Positions 12,301 through 24,948 of a stretch of 64,000 nucleotides of DNA are shown here, one piece after another. This stretch comes from Marthasterias glacialis (lineage: Eukaryota > Echinodermata > Asteroidea > Forcipulatida > Asteriidae): contig OU452229.1 of NCBI GenBank assembly GCA_911728455.2, positions 16,154,076 through 16,218,075 on the forward strand, in the 5' to 3' direction. The notes beneath the pieces were generated by a model. It was not told the origin of the DNA. It ran no database searches and saw only the letters and a program-made list of their open reading frames with translations. The position numbers and the translations under genes were made by a program. The first letter of the stretch is position 1; every line of letters starts with the position of its first letter.

Positions 12301-13730
12301 AAAGAAAATAAACTATTTTATCAGCTTAAAAATTTTAATTAGAGTGCTCAGCAAACTATGTACTTCCACAAATTTGAAATGACAAATAGGCACTAGGTAG
12401 GGTTTTCTAAACTGGACTGGGTGTCTGAGAGAGCCAGACACCTTTGGCATAGCTTACATGGTTTGGTTATTTGCAGTGTATCTGCAGTCAACATGATCAT
12501 GATTTCCATCAACCCTTCAAAGTATTGCTTCATCAACAATACTATTATAAAGCTAAGCTTGATTCAAATAAATAACTTAAATCAAATGATTTGCCTCCTA
12601 CTACTGCTAGTTATCCTTGATAGGCACATGAATATTTTTGTTTATGATATCTCCACAAGACAATGTGCAATACATAGGGAGATACCATTTTCTTAAAGGG
12701 TGTGAACAACATCGGTAGGATTGAAAATACAAAATTTAATGTTCACAGGTTCGCACATGACTTGCATTGTATAAAGAGGGTAATGGTTAAAAGAAATTCC
12801 CTTGGGACTATTTTTGCTTGAAATGCTTTAGTTTTTCAGAAATGCGGAAAACTATTAGGTTTTGATCTAGCGAGTCCAAAACCTAATGTACGAAAACAGT
12901 GAAAACCTATGGTATTTTTCACTACTTTCTTGTGACTCCGATGACCATTTGAGCTTAAACTTTCACAGGTTTGTTGTTCCATGTATATGTTGGGTCACAC
13001 AAAGTGCTGATATAGGTCTTTTAAAAAAAAATTACCAATGTTGTCTCTGTGCTCTAAGTTTGTAATAATAATGACGAAGTGGATCAACTTTTATAAGAAA
13101 ATGAATTCCTCCAAATTGCTCTGGTTGAATTTGACTGCACTCACTGAAATTCATTGATTGCTTTTTCTATTGACTTTTGTATACAAAAATGTATTTCAAT
13201 TACAGGGATTGTGCACTTCTGTTTCATGAAGAAATTCTGTTCCAATTCTCTACATAATCATCCTACGGCTGTTTATAATTTTACTTGTAAGCTATTCAGT
13301 TGCAAAAACAAATAATGGTGACATAATTTGTTTCGAATTTTGTAAAATGATTTGTTGATGTTTGTGTAAACTTTGCCAGGCAAGACAAAAAATAATTGGG
13401 GTGTGTTTTTTCTTCAATAGATTCCTCTGTATAAAAAAAAGTTCAAGTGAGCACTGACACTATTGCTAGTTCATGTTTTCAAATGTTTGATATGTTGTAT
13501 GAGAGTTTTATTCAACAAATTAAATACAAAATTAAATAAGTATAGTAATTATACAGGCCATACAAGGTAGTTCAGGGACAAAAATTTAAATGGTTAGGGC
13601 TACACTCCCAAAGAAAGAATGTTTTTATTTTATGTTTTAACCATACACAGATGTGTGTTAAGCACTGTATACTCGGTACTTTCCGTGCGTTTGACCTCAA
13701 AGATGTACAGCGAATGCATAAGTAAAGTCT
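9351..13730. other. Non-coding, with (AC)n run and short hairpin
   Basis: Holds an (AC)n/CAGACAC run near 9737-9759, a G-run (about 11092-11101) and the hairpin at 12855. No coding evidence. Confidence 0.55.
12855..12902. repeat. Short hairpin TTAGGTTTTG / CAAAACCTAA
   Basis: A perfect 10-11 bp inverted repeat with a 12-base loop. The arm resembles that of the hairpin at 4383-4423. Confidence 0.5.
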
Positions 13731-13816
13731 GTTACTCGGGTGGAAATCGAACCCACACTCCTGCTGAGCACATGTCCTACCACTTTTTTATATGCCAGAC
13801 CACCAAGCTTGCCTGG
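13731..13816 (-). mobile_element. tRNA-derived SINE head, same family as the 0.8-1.9 kb array
   Basis: On the minus strand it begins GGCAAGCTTGGTGGTCTG and ends with a T-arm of the form GTGGGTTCGATTTCCACCC. It matches the A-box and B-box spacing of the units at 846-1700, with an insertion (A-rich stretch) in the middle. Confidence 0.55.
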
Positions 13817-16800
13817 TAGCTAGAGGCAGTTCAAATCCTTTATTTTAGCATTGGTCCGGGATAATAACATCTATTAAAACCTATTTTTGTTTCATAAAAA
13901 AACATAAACAAGTACAGGGATCATGCATCTTCCTTTTCGCATTGTGTTTGTCCTTATTTGGTCGTTACAGGCTTTACACAAAGTGGGTGGTTTAAATTAG
14001 GTCGATTTGAATTAGCCTCTTTGAGGTATGGTTGACCAAGGAGGTAGAAATAAAATTTTCCTGCATGGGTTGACACTCACAGGAGTGCACTGTTTGGTTT
14101 GGGTGTACATGTATACAGATTTACCCAAACCAAGTACATGTACGACTATCGTCGTAATCATGCATGGCATAGCATTGGGTCCAACATATCTCAAAATGGC
14201 TTATTGAATGGTGTGAACAAAACTCCAAAAGAAACCTTCAATAGTTAGCTCATTTCGCAAGAAATTGCTTCGAAAGGATACGCTGATATGAATTTACATC
14301 CGCATTCCACAAGTCAAATGAAGTGAAGTCTTGTTGAAAGAGACGACTTCTCTACAGTATCGGTATCTCGCACAGCTAGTGACGTGGTGCCATCTTGAAT
14401 TCCATTTCAGCATTGATTCTACACAGGGGGGAATGCCTCACAGTGTCTCTGTGTTGCTGGTTGGTTTCGAAGACCGAATCTGCATAACAAAGAAAAGGCT
14501 TTTTGAGTTTTGGGTGCTCCTTGGATTGGAAACGTAGCACTTGCGTAATGAGTCGACTAATGCTTATTGGTGTTCTTAAAGAAAGGGTTATAACCAGCTG
14601 ACATTTGAATCAAGACACTTGCTAGAGTCATTTGCAGTTCAATGATATACGGCAGCGCTAACCTGTCTTTGTAGGAATGGGCACCGCGGCGATTCAGTGG
14701 CGTAACCAGGGGTGATTTCCCCCCCCCCCAAAACGACATCGCAAGAATAGGTTCTCAGACCCTTAAAAAAATCAAAATCCTCGGAAACCAGTAATGTGAA
14801 GAAGAAAAAATGGAGTGTCCGAATGGAACAGTCCAAATTTTACCAAGCGATAATATTCCTCCCATTTCACGAATTAAAGGGGCTGTGCTTGGAAGGATGA
14901 ACTTCTACCCCCCTTAGAATAGCGCAATACGTGGGGTGTGATTATACAACCTTTGTTTAAAATGGCCGATTTTTGTTTTCTTCAAATTTTGCAAATATGA
15001 TTTTATTTATGTTATCCAGTAATAAAATATTTACGGTGAAAATGGTTCAACAAATTTTGTTCACAAATAGTTTTTAAAACTTGTCGCCGTATAGTTTCGC
15101 TCAAACGCAACGACGTCATCAACGTGTATTTAAAAAGCCCATGAGCAAATTGCAGTTTATACACTAAAAAGCATGTCCAAATTCCCTTTATGTTGGCTGC
15201 AGAGCTGAAATTATGACTTTCTAACGACTTTAACTTCAACTTCCAGTTTAAACCGGAAGACAATGGCAAATTTGGGTTATTTCTGTGTGAGATTTATTTA
15301 GTTTTCAAAGACCTTTCCAATGAAAGGCGCATATTAAAAAAAAGCCATTGTGTACTTTTTTAGTACGATATGATTTTTTAAATATAAAACTTTGATTTAA
15401 CTCAAAACCTGATGACGTAAATATTCAAGGGCCGTTTTTTTTATAGCTAAACCCGAACACTTTAAGTAAACTCGAACAAAAAAGTGTTCGGCTGGAGCCT
15501 AACACCCCCCCCCCCCCCCACCACCAAAAAAAGGAATTGGTTTATACCCGAAAGAGAAAACACTTTTTTTGGTTTTAAGGAAATAATGTTTCTACATTTG
15601 GGTCTATACTTTCCTCCGTTTTTGTTCTTTCACTGGAATAAATCCCAGCCATCCGGGATTGAGACTTTTATTACTCAACAAGTTCATTCCGGACATTCCT
15701 TGCATTGGGGTGTATGCAGAATGTCACCCCCTAGTAATAAGATCCGCATTGTTATGCAAATAAGGAGTTTTGCGCCGTTACATTTGTAGCGAATATCGCA
15801 CATGGCATTCATTGGACTGGCAGACCGGAGTGCAGCATGGTTGTATCTCTCTCAGCTCTCACTGATAGGGGTTTTGGGTGTTGCGTTTTCAGATGAACTT
15901 TACTGGTATAAATTTATCAAAATTCATACCATGGCCAAGCATGTGCATTCAGAAATATTACTGTAATACAATGTAACTGTTGCACTTTTAGAACCAGGCT
16001 TGGCCAAGATTTGCAGTAGGTCTACAAGTACAAGAACTTAAGAAGTATAAACCTTGTGCTTTTTTGTCACTGGCCAGAAAGTTTTTACAAAAAACTCCAG
16101 TTCACACGAAACAAAAATTCACTGTTGAGCCCTTTAGTACATATCGTGAGTTCCACGAAGTTCTCTAGTTCCCACTACAGACGTTACAAGCAAAACTTCG
16201 GTGTTGAGCTTGCGAGTGGCTGGAGAGAGCTCCGGTGAATTGCCTTGACTGCAGAGTAAAACTTCACGGCCAAAGCCGAACACATCGGTCCAACGACATG
16301 GTGCTGAGGTAAGGCTTGTGAACAAATGTAAAGTGCAAATTATTTTCCGGTGTGCACTACACATTCAAATTGAATGCTGACTAAAAGTACACAATTAAAA
16401 AAAAAACTAAAAAAAAAAAGTTCTCCATAATTTTCATAGCAGATGCATAGAAAAACAATTAATAGTAAGTTGCCTAATAAAAAGTGAGTTAAAAAGATGG
16501 ATAGCCCTGAGAAAAAAAGAAACTGCACCAGCTTGTAAAATTGAAAGAGACCTTCCTGATTGGAGAATCATGAGAATGTGAATGAAAGAGTGAAGGGGAT
16601 GAGTTGGGTTATTCTTAGTAACACTGGTTGTCCACTATCGTATTAATGAGATTCACTTAAAAACCTGGCAACCTTGGTGATACAATCAATTTTCTTCTGA
16701 TTTTTCACAGTTGGATTATGTACCAAATAAAAATCTAGCTAAAAAGTAATAACAGACTCATTGGCTAAGTCTTTGGTAAACCAGATGTATAATTGAATCA

Positions 16801-17007
16801 CAAACATTAGAATACCTGAAATTCTTGCAAAACGTAAAGCCTTTGGTTTGCCTTGGCACACATTTTTCAAGTTTCTTTCATTTCAGCTTGTTGTTTAAGA
16901 CTGTCCCAAAATTGTTCCAAAATTACCCCTTTGCAATTGAACTTTAATTATTGGTGTGTTTTGGGGTCGTTTTCTCAAGTCGGAGACAGGGGATGACTCT
17001 GCTGTAG
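13817..17007. other. No gene recognised; possible 5' exon region
   Basis: 14300-14560 and 15750-16320 are less AT-rich than the flanks. A GTAAGG donor follows ...GACATGGTGCTGAG at 16312, so a first exon upstream of the orphan exon at 17008 is possible; its phase does not join directly to that exon. C-runs lie near 14719-14729 and 15504-15519 (16 C). Confidence 0.35.
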
Positions 17008-17152
17008 GCGGTGGACCAAGACGGGGAACGACTTGAGGTAGTAGCAGCAGCCAGCAGCGAGCTCCCGTCCAGCCAAGCTTCAAGAAACGTTGATGGGGCC
17101 GACTCCGAAGAGACTGTGACCAGATGGGAGTTGAAGACCTATAGATTATGTG
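17008..17152 (+). CDS. Orphan candidate coding exon, function unknown
   Basis: Between TGCTGTAG (acceptor-like) and GTATGT (donor-like) a frame encodes 48 residues of coding-like composition. It starts AVDQDGERLEVVAAASSELP and ends SEETVTRWELKTYRLC. A TAG directly precedes it, so it can only be coding if spliced there. GC content rises above its surroundings. TRWELK recalls spectrin-repeat helices such as those of nesprins, but this is weak. A possible continuation is a 29-nt segment at about 18003-18031 before GTAAGG, which joins in frame. The opposite strand is also open over 139 codons (16895-17314), so either strand, or neither, may be coding. Confidence 0.3.
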
Positions 17153-19117
17153 GTATGTGCATCTGTCCGCACTAATGTACTCATGCAAACCTTCAAGATA
17201 ACTTTTAGGCTGGGATAACATAACTTTTGTGACTGTTATGGGAGGGTGCCAAAAAGGCACTGCTTTGTCCTTTGTGCTTTTTTTTAGCTGAAACTGATTG
17301 TGCTTACCAAACAATGAAAAAAATGTCTATTTAAAAAATTACAGGGTCGGCTTGAAGACATGTTTTTAACGGAGTCAGACCTTTTTTTATTTTGATTGAC
17401 TAGAAAAAGGTGAAAAAATTAATGAAATGATTTACTAAAAAGTTACCTCATTGACAACCATAGCCTCTTTCTATAATGGCTATCAGTCAAAACAGAAGGG
17501 ATTTTACTTGGTTTTAAGACAGTATGAATGTTAGTTCCTAACATGGACAGAAGTTTTGTTGACAAAATTCTGTCCATAATTCAAACAATATCTTCAAGAT
17601 AATCCTCTTTACGTTCTTGAATACTCGAACAATTTCGGCTTTTTCTGGAAACATTCTTTATAGGGACCACATTGTAAAAAGACCACATCTTTAAGTAAGA
17701 CTTCACAGTTAAACCACTTTCTCTCCATTTATGCATGAAATGTCTGTCCAATATCTCCATGTTACAAACAATCATCTTGAAGACAACCCTCAGTTATTAG
17801 TGAAACACATGGGAATTTGTCTTGCTCTTTGATACAATGTAAGTACAATCCTGAAGTAATTTTGAATGTTAAAGGAAAAACAAGAGATAATTTTTATTTT
17901 TTTATTTTTTACTCCCAATTTAGAAAAAATGTCACTCCTAATGGTCCAGTGGTATGGACAGACCTGTGTGTGTGTGTGTATGTGTTTTGTCTATGGACCT
18001 AGACGTACATTGGAGTCGTCAACGGATCAAGGTAAGGAGAACTGCCGTATCCGATCTCCACTTTCTAAGTCCGCTTGTGCGATTTACGCCTTTGATCAAT
18101 GTTTGACTTTTGTTCCTTTTTTTATTATTATATTTTTTAAATTTTATGGAAAAGAATTCTTAATTGTGTTCGCATACGAAAAAAAAATAGCTGTTGCAAA
18201 CTACTTATCAACCAAACGGACCGGTTGTATAAATGCAGTTTTTTTTTAAATGGCCTCATATTTCGACCCTAGCAGAGTCTTTTTCAAAGGCTGAAAAAAC
18301 ATACAGATAATTGTGGTCCATCGGCAATGAGAAACATTAAAAGCTCACGAAAACGAATACTTTATGATTGGTAAATATCTACCACAATGGCAAAATAAAA
18401 AGCAAATTTCTTCTACAAAACAGAAGTACATGCATTATTAATTTACTGGCAGTAGATACAATTATTGACCTTTCTTTAAAAAAACAAACAAAAAAAACAC
18501 AAAAAAAACCCCAAAACATGTGTAGGTTATTGTGGAGGTTGGATAGGGCTAGTTGGCATTCAAGACAAAGACAAGAGTGTGAAGACCAAAAGGAGGGTAA
18601 ATATTAGATCTAACCCGTTCTCTTGCAGAGTCCCTCCCCTTGTAAAGCCCCTCCCCCTCCAAACGATGTTCAGCGATCTTGTTGATGTTGTCCTTGCTTG
18701 TTCAGGCTTTCCAGATGACTTCAAACTTTCCTGGCATTTCTTGATTTGCATATTGGTCAAAGCCAATGATGCTTTTTAATTAGGAGACTAGTCTTACTGG
18801 AAATTTCAAGGGTTGATACTTCAAGTCGTCAGTTGTCATGTTTAGTTATAATTGACATAATTTTATACTTCAAATAGCGTAATGTTTATAAAGGAAGAGT
18901 GCATTATCATAATTATTTTTAATCAATCTTCTAAAAATATGAGTAGTTGTTTTGAGCAAATTAATAAAAAATAAATAAAAAAAGAAAAGATTGTACACTT
19001 TTCCCCTCCGCTGCTGCGCTTTTACTGTTGTCAAAAAACCACAAGTGTTTTAGAAGTAGTCTAACAAACATGACATAGGCCTACTGTCAAACATTACAGT
19101 CCACTCACCATCCATTT
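17153..19117. other. Non-coding with (TG)n and a weak exon candidate
   Basis: A (TG)n run lies near 17965-17981. 18003-18031 could be a tiny exon (see the orphan exon). A frame after TCTCTTGCAG at about 18629 reads VPPLVKPLPLQTMFSDLVDV and stops at 18780; unrecognised. Confidence 0.35.
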
Positions 19118-19550
19118 GATGATTAATGTTTGATTAAGGAGTAGTAAATAAATCATTTAGACAAGCTAAATGAATATTTACATATTCCTAATATCAGCAT
19201 TACATCAGTTCTACATGTAGACATTTTCAATTGAGAATGAATAACATGAAATCTTTGAGAAAACAAATTTTAAGAGGATAAACAAAACAACACAACCATA
19301 ACTCTTGCTCATCATTTAGATCAAAGTTCCAAAGTTGATGATTAATGTTTGATTTAGGAGTGTTAAATAGATCATTTAGACAAGCTAAATGAATATTTAC
19401 ATATCCCTAATATCAGCATTAAATCAGTTCTTCATGTAGACATTTTCAACTGAGAATGAATAACATGATATCTTTCAGAAAACAAATTTTAAGAGGATAA
19501 ATAAAACAACACAACAATAACCCTTGCTATTCATTTACATCAAAGTTCAA
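19118..19550. repeat. Two-copy 219-bp tandem repeat
   Basis: GATGATTAATGTTTGATT starts at 19118 and again at 19337. The two units agree closely over their length (for example TCATTTAGACAAGCTAAATG and AACAAATTTTAAGAGGATAA). Confidence 0.85.
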
Positions 19551-19726
19551 ATAAAAGAAAGAATTAGGGAAACAAATTGAAAAAAAAAAAAGAAGACTCT
19601 ATGAGGGAAAGATGATGGTGCTGCCTGGGTATGTATGAATGGTAAGACGGTATAGGCATAGTGTTGGCCTAGAGATAAGACTAACTCTACTCTTTCAGCA
19701 GGTTTACTGGAAATAGGTGAGGTGAT

Positions 19727-20600
19727 GAGGTCAGCAGCGGGTCAATGAGGCCAGGTGTTTGCAGCAAAAGTTAAGCAACTGGTAAAGTATTAGGTAAAGT
19801 ATGGGGTGAGCGAAAAAGAAAACTAACTTTTTCCTCCACAGCAACTAATCTTTCCCTCCAAAAACAGCTTTCTAACCTTTCCCTCAACAGGATACAACCT
19901 TTTTTTTTATTTTCCACAGTTTTTTCCAAAGTAAAGCAGATCATGAGGTCAGCAGGGTCAATGAGGCCAGGTGTTTGCAGCAAAAGTTAAGCAACTGGTA
20001 AAGTATTAGGTAAAGTATGGGGTTGAGCGAAAAAGAAAACTAACTTTTCCCTCCACAGCAACTAATCTTTTCCTCCAAAAACAGCTTTCTAACCTTTCCC
20101 TCAACAGGATACAACCTTTTTTTGTTTTCCACAGTTTTTCCCCAAAGTAAAGCAGATCATGAGGTCAGCAGGGTCAATGAGGCCAGGTGTTTGCAGCAAA
20201 AGTTAAGCAACTGGTGAAGTATTAGGTAAAGTATGAGGGTAAGCAAAAAAGAAAACTAACTTTTCCCTCCACAGCAACTAATCTTTTCCTCCAAAAACAG
20301 CTTTCTAACCTTTCCCTCAACAGGATACAACCTTTTTTTTTGTTTTCCACAGTTTTTCCCCAAAGTAAAGCAGATCATGAGGTCAGCAGGGTCAATGAGG
20401 CCAGGTGTTTGCAGCAAAAGTTAAGGAACTGGTAAAGTATTAGGTAAAGTATGAGGGTGAGCGAAAAAGAAAACTAACTTTTCCCTCCACAGCAACTCAT
20501 CTTTCCCTCCAAAAACAGCTTTCTAACCTTTCCCTCAACAGGATACAACCTTTTTTTTTTATTTTCAACAGTTTTTCCCCAGAGTAAAGCAGATCATGTT
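19727..20600. repeat. Four-copy tandem repeat, about 217 bp per unit
   Basis: GAGGTCAGCAG starts units at 19727, 19945, 20161 and 20379 (periods 218, 216, 218). Each unit contains TCAATGAGGCCAGGTGTTTG, CTAACTTTTTCCTCCACAGC-like and CCTCAACAGGATACAACC blocks followed by a T-run. High identity suggests recent amplification. It begins about 180 bp after the 219-bp repeat but has a different sequence. Confidence 0.9.
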
Positions 20601-22650
20601 TTTTTTACAACGATGACGTAGTTTGAGCGCTGACATCTTCATTGAGCTGAGATGATGTCTACCGCAGGGACTGGGGGTCATGCAAGAAATTTGGTAATGT
20701 ATCGGTTTATAAAAGTGACAAGTTACTGGTAAAGGAACTATAGCTGCTGAATGGGACAACAACTAAATCAAGAAATTTGGAGGATCATGAACAAATCTAT
20801 CAATAACTTTGGAAAGAACAAAAAAACAGGCATAACAAAACCAGATTTTGAATCTCCCAAGCAAATCTCTGAAGTAGTAAAGACAGTTGAAACCAGAAAG
20901 ATACTAGTATCATTTGAGATTCTACAACAGCAAGCATGAACAACCAGCTAACCCTCGAGATAAAACAACTCAAGAACCACTTTGTCTCGGGTGTATGGTG
21001 AACCTGACTTTGATGTTACTCAAAAATCCCTAACCTTTCTAGATAACTTTTTTTTTCTGAAAAACAGGTCATGTTTTCTTCTTGACTACGATGACATAGT
21101 TTGACCACTCACATCTCCACTGAGCTGAGGTGATGTCTACCAGCAGGGACTGGGGGTCATGCAAGAGATTTGGTAATGTATCGGTATATAAAAGTTACAA
21201 GTTACCAGTAAAGTAACTACCTGCTGAATGGGACAACATCTAAATCAAGAAATTTGGAATATCCTGAACAAACCTATCGATAACTTTGAAAAGAACAAAA
21301 ACAAAAGCATTAACAAATCAGATTTTGAATCTCCCAACCAATCTCTTAAGTAGTTAAGACAGTTGAAACCAGTAAGAAACTAGTATCATTTGAGATTCTG
21401 CAACAGCAATGTGAACAACCAACCAACCCTTGAGGTAAAACAGCTGAAGCACCACTTTGTCTCGGGTGTATGGTGAACCTGACTTTGGCTAATTGATGTT
21501 AACCAAAAATCCCTAACCTTTCTAGATAACTTTTTTTCTGAAAAACAGGTCGTTTTCTTCTTGACTACGATGACATAGTTTGACCACTGACATCTTCACT
21601 GAGGTGAGGTGATGCCTACCAGCAGGGACTGCTGGGGGTCATGCAAGAGATTTGGTAATGTATCAGTTTATAAAAGTTACAAGTTAACGGTAAAGGAACT
21701 ACCTGCTGAATGGGACAACAACTAAATCAAGAAATTTGGAATACTATGAACAAATCTATCAATAACTTTGGAAAGAACAAAAAACAGGCATAAAAAATCA
21801 TATTTTGAATCTCTCAAACAAATCTCTGAAGTAGTAAAGACAGTTGAAACCAGAAAGATACTAGTACCATTTGAGATTCTACAACAGCAAGCATGAACGT
21901 TACTTGTAAAGGAACTACCTGTTGAATGGGACAACAACTAAATCAAGAAATTTGGAAGATCAAGAACAAATCTACTGATAACTTTGAAAAGAACAAAAAC
22001 AAAGGCATAAACAAATCAGATATTGAATCTCCCAAACAATCTCTTAAGTAGTAAAGACAGTTGAAACCAGAAAGATACTAGTACCATTTGAGATTCTACA
22101 ACAGCAAGCATGAACGACCAGCCAACCCTCAAGATAAAACAACTGAAGAACCACTTTGTCTGGGGTTAATGCGTATGGTGAACCTGACTTTGGCTAATGT
22201 GACCCAAAATTCCTAACCTTTCTAGATAACTTTTTCTTCCAAAAAGCAGATCATGTTTTCTTATTGACGACGATGATGTAATTTGAACACTGACATCTTT
22301 ACTGAGGTGAGGTGATGCCTACCAGCAGGGACTGGGGGTCATGCAAGAGATTTGGTAATGTATCGGTTTTAGAAAAGTTACAAGTTACTGGTAAAGGAAC
22401 TACCTGTTGAATGGGACAACAATTAAACTAAGAAATTTGGAAGATCATGAACAAATCTATCGATAACTTTTGGAAAGAATAAAAAAAAAGACATACAAAA
22501 ATCTTATTTCGAATCTCCCAAACAAATCTCTTAAGTAGCAAAGAGAGTTGAAACCAGCAAGATACTAGTATCATTTGAGATTCTACAACAGCAAGCATGA
22601 ACGACCAGCCAACCCTCGAGGTAAAACAACTGAAGAACCAGTTAACTTAG
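20600..22650. repeat. Tandem repeat, about 480 bp per unit, four units with a 216-bp internal duplication
   Basis: GATG(T/C)CTACC marks units at 20654, 21132, 21611 and 22314. The third interval is longer (703 bp) because ACTAAATCAAGAAATTTGGA and its surroundings occur twice, at 21721 and 21937. Each unit carries GGGACTGGGGGTCATGCAAG and GAATGGGACAACAACTAAAT blocks. Short open frames here are by-products of the repeat. Confidence 0.88.
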
Positions 22651-23349
22651 AGAAAAATGTGCTTGTACAATCCACAAAAAAACTGCAATCCTTCCTGAAA
22701 CAATAGTCTTTGGCTCTTAATTCTTGCAATTTATCACAAAGATTTGTAAATACATAGAGAGAAATTTGTGTGGGGCAACTAAATTTTCTCCTCAGTTCAG
22801 CCGTCTCTTGTGCAGTGGTGACTTCAACTTGACCTGTTGGGATGAGCATCAATGAAGGATACAGGTGTACAGTGTCAACAGTAGACCGGCCGGGATGGTA
22901 AGTTTGAAAAGATTCTTAATAAAATTGTCTTTTGAAGAAAAGGTTCATCCCACAAATCTGGTGAAGGATTTAATGTTTCAGAATCAGCACTTTTGAAGGT
23001 TTTATATCATCAAATTGAAAGAATACATTCATTCCCATTCTCTAGTTTGCAATAAATACACCATACAACAAACTGGTGGAAACTTCATTTAAATAGGTTG
23101 TCAAGTTTTTCAGAAACAAATAAAAATAAAAACACATAAAAAGAACAAAAATTGGAAAATTGTGTCATGTTGTGTGTGCATGTACAATGAGTTGAAGAAC
23201 TGATTGGAACTGGGGAAGGAGAATTTTCTTGCACACGATCGACAGAATTCAGACTTGATTATTTCTCAGAACGACTGAAAACTTTGACTGAAAACCGTTT
23301 GTTTTTTATCGCAGATTGAGATGATGACCTTGGAGATGATGTACACCCA

Positions 23350-24060
23350 ATCTTGAGGCTTAACCAATGCTATTTGGACTGTGTGCCACTAGCTGAAGGA
23401 ATGTGCCAAGTCTAGGCAGGTGACTCTTCGCTACAAGCTCAACTGACGAAGGGATGAGGCTAATAATTACCAGAGCTTCTTGGACTGTGCCACCAGCAGC
23501 AGGACTGCGTCAAGTCTAGCCAGATGACTCTCCGCTACAAGTTAAACTAATGAAGGGATGTTGAGGCTAACCAGTGCCTTTTGGACTGTGTGCCACTGCC
23601 ACCAGCTGCAGGACTGCATCAAGTCTAGCCAGATAACTCTCTGCTACAAGTTCAACCATTAACCATTGAAGTGACGTAGGGATGTTGAGGCTTACCAATG
23701 CTTTTTAGCCTATGTGCCACCAGCTGAAAGACTGTGTCAAGTCTAGCCAGATGACTCTTTAATTGCTACAAGTTCACTGCTCAAGTGACGAAGGGATGTT
23801 AATGATAACAAATGATTTTGGGACTGTATGCCACCAGCTGAGGGACTAAATCAAGTCTAGCCAGATGACTCTCCGCTACAAGTTCAACTGTTCAAGTGAC
23901 GTAGGGATGTTGAGGCTAACCAATGCTTTTTTGGACTGTATGCCACCAGTTGAAGGACTGCATCGAATCTGATACATTTGTAACTATTGCATTTTGGACT
24001 GTCGCCAACTGAAGTAAGACTGTATCAAGTCTAGCCAGATGAGTCTCCACGTGCCTCTTT
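23350..24060. repeat. Six to seven copies of a diverged tandem repeat, about 110 bp per unit
   Basis: TCTAGCCAGATGACTCT-type blocks recur at 23411, 23515, 23624, 23742, 23856, a decayed copy near 23968, and 24030. Each unit contains GGACTGTGTGCCAC(CAGC)TG, CTACAAGTTCAACT and GAAGGGATGTTGAGGCTAAC. Units vary more than in the neighbouring arrays. Confidence 0.85.
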
Positions 24061-24127
24061 GTAGCTCCATGGTTTCACTGAAACAAGCTGGACAATGACG
24101 GTGCCTTACTGTATGAAGACAATCAAT

Positions 24128-24241
24128 ACAGTCTGAATTTGCTGCTGTGGCTATGGCTGTGGCTATTGCTTATAAAGGATTCTGGATGTGGTATGTGACT
24201 AAAAGCTGCAGCCATATCCGCAGCCACAAATTCAGACACAT
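24128..24241. repeat. Imperfect long hairpin rich in GGCTATGGCTGTGGC
   Basis: GTCTGAATTTGCTGCTGTGG then CTATGGCTGTGGC (24131-24164) faces GCTGCAGCCATATCCGCAGC then CACAAATTCAGAC (about 24205-24237). Probably a small palindromic transposon. Confidence 0.55.
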
Positions 24242-24280
24242 ACTTTTAGTTTAATAATGTTTACTCTACTACAGGCTTTT

Positions 24281-24458
24281 CTTGAATCCATCAAAATCCA
24301 ATACCGTAATTGTACCACATGTAGCCAGGTGCATATCAGTTCATTTGATCAAATTGGCACGCCCGGCCTTATGCCAAGCATTGTTGGTTTATAATATCAT
24401 GGAAAATCAAATTGATTAAATTCAAGTATAATTCCCTTTGGATTTTGATGGATTCAGA
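24281..24458. mobile_element. Inverted-repeat element, GAATCCATCAAAATCCAA arms
   Basis: GAATCCATCAAAATCCAA near 24285-24302 is exactly inverted as TTGGATTTTGATGGATTC near 24437-24455, with about 135 bp between the arms. Confidence 0.6.
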
Positions 24459-24810
24459 GTAGTTAGGGAATACAACTTTAAAGATGGTATCAGCTTTTGT
24501 AAACCAAACAATCGGAAAATTAGGGCGCCCAAAACATCTGTAGTGTAATGTAAGTGCAGTTTACACAGTTGAAGCATTTTTACTGACTTTTTGGAATGAC
24601 TAAATTTTGTGCGATAAAATAGATTGGAATTTTTCTCGGCCCTTCATCTGAGACAAACTTTACACATTGCTCAATAAGTATTTCAAAGATGTGTGGGAAA
24701 ATCAAAGCATACACTTGACCGCAAATAGATAGAATGCATGTTTACGACGAGAAAGTTGCGAGCAAAACTCTGTTGCAATGCAAGCACAAACCATGATCAC
24801 AGTCACAACA

Positions 24811-24948
24811 CCAGGGCTCGGTTTCACAAAGAGCTAAGACTGATCATCAATCTTAATTGTTATCAAATTGTGTTGTCATGATACAAATTATGGTAACATT
24901 GACGACTCATCTTAAGATGAATCTTGGCGTTTTGTGAAACCGAGCCCA
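24811..24948. mobile_element. MITE-like palindrome with GGGCTCGGTTTCACAAA ends
   Basis: The left arm GGGCTCGGTTTCACAAAG is inverted in TTTTGTGAAACCGAGCCC at the right end. The interior has paired AAGACTGATCATC and GATGAATCTTGG sequences. Confidence 0.7.

Noticed and set aside
16895-17314. 139-codon minus-strand open frame as a gene
   Set aside because: It overlaps the plus-strand orphan exon, which has better residue composition and splice-like ends. The minus product is rich in unrelated W/P/R runs.
20751-20939. Frame reading NQEIWRIMNKSINNFGKNKK in the satellite
   Set aside because: Part of the 480-bp tandem unit; the other units have stops or shifts in the same stretch.
22583-22852. 89-codon minus frame (TTAQETAELRRKFSCPTQIS...) as an exon
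   Set aside because: Looks mildly protein-like and has an AG near its start, but there is no partner exon and it abuts the satellite array.
22873-22906. Mini-exon between ACAG and GTAAGT (VYSVNSRPAGM)
   Set aside because: Splice sites are good, but a 33-nt frame is too short to support and the next AG gives only a short run to a stop.
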